This document shows, in pieces, positions 52,597 through 61,220 of a stretch of 64,000 nt of DNA (position 1 is the first letter of the stretch; each line of letters begins with the position of its first letter). The position numbers and the translations under genes are program-made. The notes beneath the pieces are model-generated. The model did no database searches. It was not told the origin of the DNA and saw only the letters and a list, made by a program, of their open reading frames with translations. Origin of the DNA: Ignavibacteria bacterium RIFOXYB12_FULL_35_14 (GTDB lineage: Bacteria > Bacteroidota > Ignavibacteria > Ignavibacteriales > Ignavibacteriaceae); NCBI GenBank assembly GCA_001803045.1, contig MHAR01000033.1, forward strand, positions 1-64,000, written 5' to 3'.

Positions 52597-54444
52597 TTAT
52601 TGTAAACGCAATACCGCTCCCCACTTAGCCGGAATGTTAATTTTTATTTTTAAGTTGATGCTTTGATATTCTGCCTTATCATTCAACAAATCAATCCACT
52701 TTGAGTTAGCGGGAGTTTTTATTTCAGCTTGATGTATTTTATTGCTGTTGTTAAGCACAACAATAATTTTTTCATCATTGTAATTACGCGAGAACGCATA
52801 AAGCTCTCTTTTATTATCTATCAAGACTGTTTCAAAGCTGCCAAGCTGAAGCGCAATGCTTTCATTTCTTATGCGGATGAGCTTCTTGTAGAATTCTAAA
52901 AGCTCATTGTTTACTTCAACTTTGTCATATTGCTTTTTAATCGTTTGATTTGGCAGGTGCCTCTCATCATCATATTTCACATCATCCCAAACCATTGGCT
53001 TGCGACAATCGGGATCGTTTGCACCCCACATCCCAGCCTCATCTCCATAATAAACCATCGGGGTACCAACATACGTCATTTGAAAAATTACAAACAGTTT
53101 TGCTATGCTCAATTCATAATCATTCGGTTTTCTTGTGTCATACTTAGGATTACTTCCTTTCGACACATCATAGTATTTAGCCCAATCTCTGAAACTTCCT
53201 AAATCTCGGTTAACTATGTGGGATAGCAATCTATTTGTGTCGTGGCTGTCGAATAAATTTTGCTGAACATATTCAACTCCACCAGGGAAAGCCTCTCTCA
53301 ATTCTCGGAGTATTCTATCGAACTTGCTTGTTTTAATTCTTGATTTATCGCTTACAAAATATTCTGAGCAGGTAAACGCAAAATTGTAGTTCATCACAGC
53401 ATCGAACTCATCTCCTTTAAGATAGGGCTTGATTACTTTTATCGAATCGATGACTTCTGCTGTCAAATATGCCTGGGGATTAATTGACTTTACTTGCTTT
53501 CTCCAATCTTTCCAGAAAGGATGCTTAATACAAAATGCAACATCAAGCCGCCATCCGTCAATTCCGTCTTCAGGATTGCCATCGTTATTAGGATCCATCC
53601 ATCTTCTAGTTATATCGAAAATATATTTCTTCGGTGCCTCAACAATTCCATTTTCATCCTCTCTGAGTTCAGGAAGTTCCTTCACGCCAAACCAACCTTC
53701 ATATTCGAACTTCTTTCCCATCTTAGGATCATCCCAGGATTTTATTGTGAACCAATCTTTGTAATTAGAATTTTGCTGATTCTTCACAACATCTTTAAAT
53801 GCCCAGCTATTCAATCCCATGTGGTTGAACACGCCATCAATTATAATGTACATTTTTCTTTGGTGAACTTGCCTAACCAATTCAAGAAATAATTTATCTG
53901 CCGAAGTCCAGATCCAAGTTGATGGATCATCCGGAATTTCTTTTGCAATCAATTCTCTGTCACCATTAGGGTTGGGTCCAAAATTCGGATCAACATGATG
54001 ATAAGTTGTCCCATCATACTTATGAAGAGATGGTGCTTCGAAGATTGGGTTAAGATAAAGCGCCGTTATTCCCAAATCTTGCAAATAATCGAGCTTATCA
54101 ATTATGCCCTGCAAATCACCGCCGTATCTTCTTCGCTGAAGATTAAACCAGATATCTTTTCCGTTCTGTTTCTCATATGGCTGAAGTTGATACCAATCCG
54201 ATGTCCACGGATGAATTTGCCAAGGAGAATTATCATCGTGCGGATATGCGCCCTCAATATCTTTTACTGTTGGATCATTACTTAAATCTCCGTTTCGAAA
54301 TCTTTCGGGAAAGATTTGATACCAGACAACTTTCTTTGCCCACTGGGGAACAAAATCATTTTTTTCTTTTGTCATAGTGTTATCTTCTTTTAATAAAAAT
54401 GAAAGTGCAGTAACGCCAAAAATCAAAACAAATAATTGTTTCAT
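52597..54444 (-). CDS. GH13 alpha-amylase family hydrolase (neopullulanase/cyclomaltodextrinase-like), exported
   Basis: 615 residues. A hydrophobic N-terminus suggests export. All four GH13 regions are visible: DGVFNH (203-208), GWRLDVA with nucleophile Asp301, AEV with acid/base Glu330, and FDSHDTNR with Asp402. YGGDLQGIIDKLDYLQDLGITALYLNPIFEAPSLHKYDG is the usual (beta/alpha)8 entry, with a calcium/substrate loop. The C-terminal about 80 residues are a beta-sandwich. It should cleave alpha-1,4-glucans or maltooligosaccharides in the periplasm or outside. Exact specificity is open. The upstream alkD gene lies 1 bp away on the same strand. Confidence 0.93.
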   Translation of the reverse strand: MKQLFVLIFGVTALSFLLKEDNTMTKEKNDFVPQWAKKVVWYQIFPERFRNGDLSNDPTVKDIEGAYPHDDNSPWQIHPWTSDWYQLQPYEKQNGKDIWFNLQRRRYGGDLQGIIDKLDYLQDLGITALYLNPIFEAPSLHKYDGTTYHHVDPNFGPNPNGDRELIAKEIPDDPSTWIWTSADKLFLELVRQVHQRKMYIIIDGVFNHMGLNSWAFKDVVKNQQNSNYKDWFTIKSWDDPKMGKKFEYEGWFGVKELPELREDENGIVEAPKKYIFDITRRWMDPNNDGNPEDGIDGWRLDVAFCIKHPFWKDWRKQVKSINPQAYLTAEVIDSIKVIKPYLKGDEFDAVMNYNFAFTCSEYFVSDKSRIKTSKFDRILRELREAFPGGVEYVQQNLFDSHDTNRLLSHIVNRDLGSFRDWAKYYDVSKGSNPKYDTRKPNDYELSIAKLFVIFQMTYVGTPMVYYGDEAGMWGANDPDCRKPMVWDDVKYDDERHLPNQTIKKQYDKVEVNNELLEFYKKLIRIRNESIALQLGSFETVLIDNKRELYAFSRNYNDEKIIVVLNNSNKIHQAEIKTPANSKWIDLLNDKAEYQSINLKIKINIPAKWGAVLRLQ

Positions 54445-54445
54445 T

Positions 54446-55150
54446 TCAAATTTCTCCTTTCAAATAAGATTGTCTCTTTTTCTCGGGGAATTTTTCAATT
54501 GCATATCGAAGCATTGTTCTCGGCATGTTTTTGTACTGTTTTTTCAGAAACGCTTCTTCTATTTTCACATCTCGATTACCAATTTCCCTCAGCATCCAGC
54601 CAACTGCTTTGTGAATTAAATCGTGTTCATCTTTTAACAGAACATCGGCAATTTCAAAAGTCGTATCATATAAACCGTTCTTTATAAAATGAAAAGTTGA
54701 CATAATGGCGATTCGTCTCTTCCAAAGGTTTTTTGATCGTGTAAATTTAAAAAGTATTTGCTTATCTTTTTCTAAAAGATAGGCACCAATAATTTTTTCA
54801 GCGGAGAGATCAACCAGGTCCCAGTTATTTACTCGTTTTAAGTTTTTAAGATAAAAATCATAAATGACTTTTTTCTTCTCTTCATCACCTTTACTGTATT
54901 GCTCTGTCAAAATGAAAAGGGCAATCAGCCGCTCTTCATGCATCTTTGAATAAAGAAGCTCTTGGATTTCGGGCAATGCTAAGTCTTTAAATTCCTTGGC
55001 AATCTTTCTTGAAACAGGAACTTTTATTCCTAGAAATTCATCACTTTCACCATATTCGCCTTTTCCAGTTTTGAAAAAGCGCAAGTAGACTTTTGCTTGT
55101 TCAGGATTAGCTTGCTTTTTTAAGATTGCCCGCAGACTTTTTAGCGACAT
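54446..55150 (-). CDS. DNA alkylation repair enzyme, AlkD family
   Basis: 234 residues of HEAT-like helical repeats. The family segment FFKTGKGEYGESDEFLGIKVPVSRKIAKEF, the catalytic block NNWDLVDLSAEKIIGAYL (Trp110, Asp114) and the ending NMPRTMLRYAIEKFPEKKR are all typical of AlkD. The glycosylase removes cationic alkylated bases (3mA, 7mG) from DNA without base flipping. Length is normal. The gene ends 1 bp before the start of the amylase, so they are co-transcribed, though their functions are unrelated. Confidence 0.92.
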   Translation of the reverse strand: MSLKSLRAILKKQANPEQAKVYLRFFKTGKGEYGESDEFLGIKVPVSRKIAKEFKDLALPEIQELLYSKMHEERLIALFILTEQYSKGDEEKKKVIYDFYLKNLKRVNNWDLVDLSAEKIIGAYLLEKDKQILFKFTRSKNLWKRRIAIMSTFHFIKNGLYDTTFEIADVLLKDEHDLIHKAVGWMLREIGNRDVKIEEAFLKKQYKNMPRTMLRYAIEKFPEKKRQSYLKGEI

Positions 55151-55420
55151 ACTGTTTCCTCAAAATCCAATTGTAAAAATAAGTATTTTTATTTATAGGT
55201 TTAATTGACGATTGAGATATTTGATTTTACTATTTTTTGAATTGCAAATGCAACCATTTTATCCCGTGTAAAAAGTACTGGAATGAAAGTTGGGGTTCAG
55301 TTTAAAATCATAGACGGGCCACTAATCAAATTATAAAACCGTTTATCAAATGCTTTGTTAAGAGATTTTTAATTTATTATAAATTAAAGTTCAATTTTTA
55401 AACTAAATGGGAGATACAAC

Positions 55421-58156
55421 ATGTACAAACAAAAAATTCTTTTCGCACTCTTAATCCTTCTTTTTGCGTTCTGGAAAACTCCGGCACAGAAAGTGGATGA
55501 CATTAACATTCCTTATCAAAAATTTGTGCTTGATAATGGACTTACATTAATTGTTCATGAAGATCACAAGGCGCCGATTGTTGCAGTTAATGTTTGGTAT
55601 CATGTCGGATCAAAAAATGAAAAGCAAGGAAAAACTGGTTTTGCGCATCTGTTTGAACATTTGATGTTTAACGGAAGTGAAAACTTTAACGACGATTACT
55701 TTCAAGTACTTGAAAGAGTCGGTGCAACCGACCTTAACGGCACAACCAATAAAGACAGAACAAATTATTTTCAGAATGTGCCAACCTCGGCTTTCGATCT
55801 TGTGTTGTGGATGGAATCCGATAGAATGGGGCATTTGCTCGGTGTTATTACACAGGAAAGATTAGATGAACAACGCGGAGTTGTGCAAAATGAAAAACGA
55901 CAGGGTGAGAACAATCCTTATGCGATAAGCTCCGAGATTATTACCACAAATACTTATCCGAAGGGCCATCCATATTCATGGACAGTTATTGGTTTCATGG
56001 AAGATTTGAGCGCTGCTTCGCTTGAAGATGTTCATGAATGGTTCAATAAATATTACGGCTCTGCTAACGCCGTGCTTGTAATTGCGGGGGATGTGAATGC
56101 AGATGAAGTTAAACAAAAAGTTGAAAAATATTTTGGCGATATACCACCGGGACCACCGGTTACAAAGCATCAAACGTGGGTTGCTAAAATGACAGGGACA
56201 AAACGCCAAGTGGCTCAAGACCGAGTTCCTCAATCAAGAATTTATAAAACATGGAACGTTTCCGAGTGGGGTTCTAAAGAACTAGCTTTTCTTGATCTGG
56301 TCAGCGACGTACTTGCTCAAGGTAAAACTTCACGATTATATAAACGGCTTGTTTACGAGAATCAAATTGCTACCGATGTTAGCGCTTATTATTCGCCCGG
56401 TGAAATTGGCAGCCAATTCCAAATTACTGCTACTGCAAAACCTGGCGATGATCTTACGAAAGTTGAAAAAGCAATTGACGAAGAACTCACGAAATTTCTT
56501 AAAGATGGTCCAACGGAAAAAGAACTACAGCGAGTAAAAACACAACACATTGCGGGTTTCGTTAGGGGAATAGAACGAATCGGCGGCTTTGGAGGCAAGT
56601 CTGATATTCTTGCACAAAGCCAGGTCTATGGTGGAAGTCCGGATTATTATAAAACATATCTTAAGTTTGTTAATGAAGCGACAGTAAAAGATTTAAAGCA
56701 AGCTGCCATCGACTGGTTATCCGATGGACAAAACATTCTTGAAATTCATCCGTATCCATCCTTTAAAACTTTAGCATCAGATGTTGACAGATCAAAGCTT
56801 CCGGAGACACAAACTCCTCCGGATGCGAAATTCCCTAAAGTGGAAAAGACAACTCTCTCAAACGGATTAAAGGTTTATCTTGCAACCAGATCTTCCATCC
56901 CGGTGGTTAACATGAACCTGTACGTTGATGCAGGATTTGCTGCAGATCAATCCGTACTTGCAGGAACAGCGAGCTTAATGTCCAACATGATGGACGAAGG
57001 AACTAAAACAAGAAATGCTTTACAAATAAGTGAAGAGCTTGAAATGCTTGGTGCTCAGCTTAGCACTAACTCAGGAATGGATGTGTCGTCGGTTTATCTT
57101 TCAAGCTTAAAATCTAATCTTGATAAATCTCTAGATTTGTTTGCGGATGTTATCCTTAATCCTTCTTTTCCCGAGAAAGAGCTTGACAGATTAAAAAAGG
57201 AAAGAATTGCACAAATTAAAAGAGAAAAGTTAACCCCGGTGATAATGGGGCAAAGAGTATTTCCCAAGTTTTTATACGGCAAAGATCATGCTTACGGCAA
57301 TCCTTTAACCGGATCCGGATATGAAGAAACTGTTTCAAAATTAACAACTAAGGAACTCATCGATTTTCATAAAACATGGTTCAAACCGAATAATTCCAGC
57401 CTGATAATTGTTGGCGATATTACGCTAAATGAAATAAAACCTAAGCTCGAAAAGTTATTCAAGGATTGGAAATCTGGGGAAGTGCCGAACAAAAATATTG
57501 GCTCTGTTGAAGAAGCAAAGAAACCTATTATTTACCTCATAGACAAACCAGGCGCGGCTCAATCAATAATATTTGCGGGAAACATTGCTCCGCTAAAATC
57601 AGATCCAGATGATATTGCAATTGAATCAATGAATCATGTGCTTGGCGGGTCCTTCACATCAAGAATTAACATGAATTTGCGAGAAGATAAACATTGGTCA
57701 TACGGATCAGGAAGTTTCTTGTTCGGATTGAAAGGTCCCCGCCCGATAATGTCGTATGCTTTAGTACAAACCGATAAGACAACCGAATCAATACAAGAAG
57801 TTTACAAAGAGTTTAGCGAGATTTTAGGTTCGCGACCTGTTACCGAAGATGAACTGAATAAAATAAAACAAAATCGGGTTTTAAGGCTGCCGGGTTCTTG
57901 GGAAACTAATTCTGCAGTTCTTAGCTCGATCGGAAACATTATAATGTTCAGTCTTCCCGAAAATTATTATGAGACTTATCCTGAAAAAGTAAAGGGTTTG
58001 AGCTTGGACGATATGAACAATGCTGCTGCAAAGACTCTGAAACCTGAAAATTTAATTTGGGTAGTGGTTGGCGATAAAGCAAAAATAGAAGAGGGATTAA
58101 AAACATTAGGGTACGACCTCTTTTATGCCGATGCGGATGGGAACGTAATTCCTTAA
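55421..58156 (+). CDS. M16-family (pitrilysin-type) metallopeptidase with two M16 domains
   Basis: 911 residues with a signal peptide (LLFAFWKTPAQK). The first M16 domain has the inverted zinc motif H76-L-F-E79-H80 (GFAHLFEHLMFNGSENF) and a downstream glutamate in ERLDEQRGVVQNEKRQ. The second, inactive domain (about 480-880) lacks HXXEH but keeps the fold (KVYLATRSSIPVVNMNLYVDAGFAAD, MNHVLGGSFTSRINMNLREDKHWSYG). Together they form the clam-shell of a zinc peptidase that degrades short peptides in the periplasm. It is followed by a clear terminator. Confidence 0.94.
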   Translation: MYKQKILFALLILLFAFWKTPAQKVDDINIPYQKFVLDNGLTLIVHEDHKAPIVAVNVWYHVGSKNEKQGKTGFAHLFEHLMFNGSENFNDDYFQVLERVGATDLNGTTNKDRTNYFQNVPTSAFDLVLWMESDRMGHLLGVITQERLDEQRGVVQNEKRQGENNPYAISSEIITTNTYPKGHPYSWTVIGFMEDLSAASLEDVHEWFNKYYGSANAVLVIAGDVNADEVKQKVEKYFGDIPPGPPVTKHQTWVAKMTGTKRQVAQDRVPQSRIYKTWNVSEWGSKELAFLDLVSDVLAQGKTSRLYKRLVYENQIATDVSAYYSPGEIGSQFQITATAKPGDDLTKVEKAIDEELTKFLKDGPTEKELQRVKTQHIAGFVRGIERIGGFGGKSDILAQSQVYGGSPDYYKTYLKFVNEATVKDLKQAAIDWLSDGQNILEIHPYPSFKTLASDVDRSKLPETQTPPDAKFPKVEKTTLSNGLKVYLATRSSIPVVNMNLYVDAGFAADQSVLAGTASLMSNMMDEGTKTRNALQISEELEMLGAQLSTNSGMDVSSVYLSSLKSNLDKSLDLFADVILNPSFPEKELDRLKKERIAQIKREKLTPVIMGQRVFPKFLYGKDHAYGNPLTGSGYEETVSKLTTKELIDFHKTWFKPNNSSLIIVGDITLNEIKPKLEKLFKDWKSGEVPNKNIGSVEEAKKPIIYLIDKPGAAQSIIFAGNIAPLKSDPDDIAIESMNHVLGGSFTSRINMNLREDKHWSYGSGSFLFGLKGPRPIMSYALVQTDKTTESIQEVYKEFSEILGSRPVTEDELNKIKQNRVLRLPGSWETNSAVLSSIGNIIMFSLPENYYETYPEKVKGLSLDDMNNAAAKTLKPENLIWVVVGDKAKIEEGLKTLGYDLFYADADGNVIP

Positions 58157-58182
58157 TTAGAAACCTATTATTAACTCAACAA

Positions 58183-58216
58183 AACCCCGGATGCAAGATG
58201 TTTTCGGGGTTTTTTA
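58183..58216 (+). terminator. Strong terminator after the M16 peptidase gene
   Basis: AACCCCG (58183-58189) pairs with CGGGGTT (58205-58211) around a 15-nt loop and is followed by TTTTTT. Confidence 0.85.
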
Positions 58217-58272
58217 TTGTTCCAATCGCTTTCATTTTTTTAATTTAGAACTCACCTCATGCAAGTGAGTGT

Positions 58273-58373
58273 AAAACCTCCGAGGTTTTGTAATTAGTAT
58301 ATTCTTAAAGTTATCTTTTGGTTCTTAATTGAAAATATTTTTATAAAACCATTCATTGAAACCTCGGAGGTTT
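58273..58373. repeat. Paired palindromes AAACCTC-N-GAGGTTT
   Basis: AAACCTCCGAGGTTT (58274-58288) and AAACCTCGGAGGTTT (58359-58373) are exact reverse complements, each an odd-centred palindrome. They flank about 70 bp without a gene, upstream of the MFS gene. The layout repeats that at 29052-29102 with a different sequence. Confidence 0.75.
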
Positions 58374-58432
58374 GTCATTTTGCGTAATGTGCGATAGAGG
58401 CTAGATTTACTCAACCAAACAAATAACAGTCT

Positions 58433-59590
58433 ATGAAACGTCTTCCCAAGCAAGTTATCCTTCTCAGCTTAATCAGCCTTTTTACGGATATGGCAAGCGA
58501 AATGCTTTATCCGATCACTCCGATCTTCCTAACATCGGTGCTTGGTGCATCAATGGCTGTAGTTGGTATGATAGAAGGATTGGCAGAAGTAACCGCTGGA
58601 TTACTTAAAGGATATTTCGGTGTATTATCCGATAAGCTTGGTAAGAGATCAATCTTTGTCGTATTTGGATATGCCCTCTCTGCAATTTCAAAACCATTGC
58701 CTGGTGTTTTTCCAAACACATTAGCAGTCCTATTCTCAAGGATTACAGATAGAATCGGAAAAGGAGTTCGTACTGCTCCGCGTGATGCTTTGCTTGCAAG
58801 CTATGCTGAAAATAATACGGGGGCAGTGTTTGGCTTTCATCGTGCAATGGATACGCTTGGAGCTGTCATTGGTCCGCTGTTAGCATTATTAATGTTGAAT
58901 TTCTTCAAGTTTAACTATCAAATTATTTTTATAATTGCGTTTATACCATCTTTGATCGCTGTTCTTTTTACTTTTTTAATTAAAGATAAGAAATTAGAAA
59001 AAAGTTTACAGCTTAAAACTAATCTTCCTGCTTTCTGGAAAAGCTCACCCTCTCAATACAAAACTCTCTTCATTTTGATAACAATTTTCTCTCTGGTAAA
59101 CAGCAGCGATGTTTTCCTGATTTTGAAATCTAAAAACATTTCCGGCTCCGATACTTTAGCAATAGCAGGATACATTTTTTACAATATCGTTTATGCCGCA
59201 TCATCATACCCGCTCGGAATTCTCTCTGATAAGATTGGCAAGAAAAAAGTATTCATCATTGGATTGTTAATCTTTTCTGTGGTTTACTTTGGATTTGCGT
59301 CACTAACCAGCTTCGTATTCATCTGGATTTTATTTGCTTTCTACGGAATTTATGCATCATCAACAGAGGGAGTATTAAAGGCATGGGTAAGCGATTTGGT
59401 TCCAGATCAAAACAGAGGATCGGCAATAGGTTTGATAACAATGTCATCAAGCATTGCTGTTATGCTGGGTTCCATTCTTGCAGGATATTTGTGGGATATC
59501 TTCGGCTCCCATGTTCCGTTTTATTTATCATCAGCCGTTAGCTTGCTGGTTGCTGTTCTCCTTTACCGCTTTAGTAAAAGTAAATCGTGA
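58433..59590 (+). CDS. MFS transporter
   Basis: 385 residues with about 12 hydrophobic segments. SLISLFTDMASEMLYPITPIFL, then GVLSDKLGKRSIFVVFGYALSAISKP (loop 2-3 motif GxLSDxxGKR) and DRIGKGVRTAPRDALLASYAEN are the markers of a common bacterial MFS subfamily often annotated as multidrug or sugar permease. The second loop motif recurs as GILSDKIGKKKVFIIG in the C-terminal half. Substrate is unknown. No cognate regulator is adjacent. Confidence 0.9.
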   Translation: MKRLPKQVILLSLISLFTDMASEMLYPITPIFLTSVLGASMAVVGMIEGLAEVTAGLLKGYFGVLSDKLGKRSIFVVFGYALSAISKPLPGVFPNTLAVLFSRITDRIGKGVRTAPRDALLASYAENNTGAVFGFHRAMDTLGAVIGPLLALLMLNFFKFNYQIIFIIAFIPSLIAVLFTFLIKDKKLEKSLQLKTNLPAFWKSSPSQYKTLFILITIFSLVNSSDVFLILKSKNISGSDTLAIAGYIFYNIVYAASSYPLGILSDKIGKKKVFIIGLLIFSVVYFGFASLTSFVFIWILFAFYGIYASSTEGVLKAWVSDLVPDQNRGSAIGLITMSSSIAVMLGSILAGYLWDIFGSHVPFYLSSAVSLLVAVLLYRFSKSKS

Positions 59591-59621
59591 TTACGCTCAG
59601 CAATAAACTTCCTTTGTACTT

Positions 59622-59703
59622 CTTAGAGTCTTTGTGTCTTGGTGGCAAATTATCTTTGTCTTCTGAGAAGTAACATTCGCCACAAAGACTCGAAGGCACA
59701 AAA
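59622..59703. repeat. Inverted-repeat intergenic element, copy 2 (uninterrupted)
   Basis: GAGTCTTTGTG (59626-59636) and CACAAAGACTC (59681-59691) form a perfect 11-bp inverted repeat within longer imperfect arms. On the left the sequence continues TCTTGGTGGCAAAT; on the right, in reverse, TGCCTTCGAGTC and TGGCGAATGTTAC are recognisable. Both arms match copy 1 at 40059-40159 in opposite orientation. Confidence 0.65.
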
Positions 59704-59735
59704 ATACACTATCAACGACAAAAATCATTCGATCC

Positions 59736-61220
59736 TCAGCATGAAAACTGCATAAACAATTCTTTTAGCTTAATCTGAATCAACTCCCATGCTTCCCTAA
59801 CATGCCGTTCTTCTGTTCTAATTCCTGAAACAGATAATCTCAAAACATGTTTTCCGTTAAGTTTTGTATGCGAGATGAAGAGCTTACCAGTTTCATTTAT
59901 TCGCTGCAATAGATTTTCATTCAACTTATCAATTTCCGCCTCAGAATTAATTTTAGCAGGATGAGCACGAAAACAAATTGTGCTGAAAGGTGTCAGAGCC
60001 ATTCTCTCAAAGTCTGGATGTTTGTCTATCCATGAGGCAAACAATTGTCCAAGCCGGATATGTTCTCTTAGTCGCTCGATGATGCCGTTGACTCCGAAAT
60101 ATCTTATGATGAACCAAAGCTTTAATGCCCGAAATCTTCTGCCGAGCTGAATTCCGTAATCCATTAAATTTTCTACGGAATTGTCTTCTGCTGTTTTTAG
60201 ATATTCCGGCACAAGACTGAAAGTACGCTTAAGAACATCTGGTTTTCGTATATAAAACAAACTAAGATCAATTGGCGTAAACATCCATTTGTGTGGATTA
60301 ACAACAAGCGAGTCCGCGCGATCAACTCCTTTAAAAATGTATTTCATTTCAGGAAGCATTGCAGTTACACCGGCATGAGCTGCATCCACATGAAGCCAAA
60401 GCCTTTCCTTCTCACATATGTCTGCAATTTTATCAACAGGATCAATACTAGTTGTAGATGTTGTTCCAACTGTAGCAACAGCGCAAAATGGACGCCATCC
60501 GTTTTTCCTATCTTCAATGATCGCCTCAGATAGTTTTTCGGGAATCATTTTAAACTCATTATCGACAGGAATTTTTCTCACACCATCAATACCAATTCCA
60601 AGCAGAATAGCTACCTTTTCAATTGAGGAATGAGCATGTTCAGAAGCATACAATCTCAACTTCGGGATTTTTTCTCCGCCAGATAATCCCTTTTGACGAA
60701 AGCTATATTCCGTCACTTCTTCTCTTGCTGCAGCAATTGCATGCATTGAGCTGACAGATGCAGTATCATAAATAATTCCCCAAAACGATTCCGATAGTCC
60801 GAGCATTTGCCGCATCCAATCAACTGTAACTCGCTCAAGCTCTGTTGTAGATGGAGAGGTTTTCCAAAGCATTCCGTTTGTGTTCAAAGCGGCGCTAAGC
60901 ATTTCGGCTAAAATTCCAGGCCCGCTTGATGTTGAATTAAAATATGCCATGAAGTTTGGGTGATTCCAATGAGTAACACCGGGAATAATTTTCTCATCAA
61001 TATCCGCTAATATTTTTTCAAAACTATCCGATGTTCTTGGTGGATTTTTCGGCAATTTATTTTTTATGTCGCCCGGTTTGATGTCTGGTATAACAGGAAA
61101 CTTCTCAATGTCTGTGAGATATTCGGCTATCCAATCAATCATTTTATATCCGTGCTCTTTAAATTCTTCTGCCGGCATATCGCCAAATACGTTTGATTTT
61201 GATTTGTTATTAGAATTCAT
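59736..61220 (-). CDS. PLP-dependent amino-acid decarboxylase (group II, aromatic-L-amino-acid decarboxylase-like)
   Basis: 494 residues. FGDMPAEEFKEHGYKMIDWIAEYL, GVTHWNHPNFMAYFNSTSSGPGILAEML, WLHVDAAHAG (Asp279) and VVNPHKWMFTPIDLSLFYI with PLP-binding Lys311 are the AADC/DDC family motifs. It decarboxylates an aromatic amino acid (Tyr, Trp, DOPA-like) or a related substrate. In-frame start alternatives exist after residue 15 (MPAEEF). Its ATG overlaps the stop of the large upstream nuclease-motif gene by 4 bp (ATGA at 61220-61217 on the minus strand), so translation is coupled, an odd pairing for a metabolic enzyme. Confidence 0.93.
   Translation of the reverse strand: MNSNNKSKSNVFGDMPAEEFKEHGYKMIDWIAEYLTDIEKFPVIPDIKPGDIKNKLPKNPPRTSDSFEKILADIDEKIIPGVTHWNHPNFMAYFNSTSSGPGILAEMLSAALNTNGMLWKTSPSTTELERVTVDWMRQMLGLSESFWGIIYDTASVSSMHAIAAAREEVTEYSFRQKGLSGGEKIPKLRLYASEHAHSSIEKVAILLGIGIDGVRKIPVDNEFKMIPEKLSEAIIEDRKNGWRPFCAVATVGTTSTTSIDPVDKIADICEKERLWLHVDAAHAGVTAMLPEMKYIFKGVDRADSLVVNPHKWMFTPIDLSLFYIRKPDVLKRTFSLVPEYLKTAEDNSVENLMDYGIQLGRRFRALKLWFIIRYFGVNGIIERLREHIRLGQLFASWIDKHPDFERMALTPFSTICFRAHPAKINSEAEIDKLNENLLQRINETGKLFISHTKLNGKHVLRLSVSGIRTEERHVREAWELIQIKLKELFMQFSC

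Noticed and set aside
54065-54285. Plus-strand open frames across the GH13 gene
   Set aside because: Opposite-strand reading of a strongly supported GH13 gene with all four catalytic regions.
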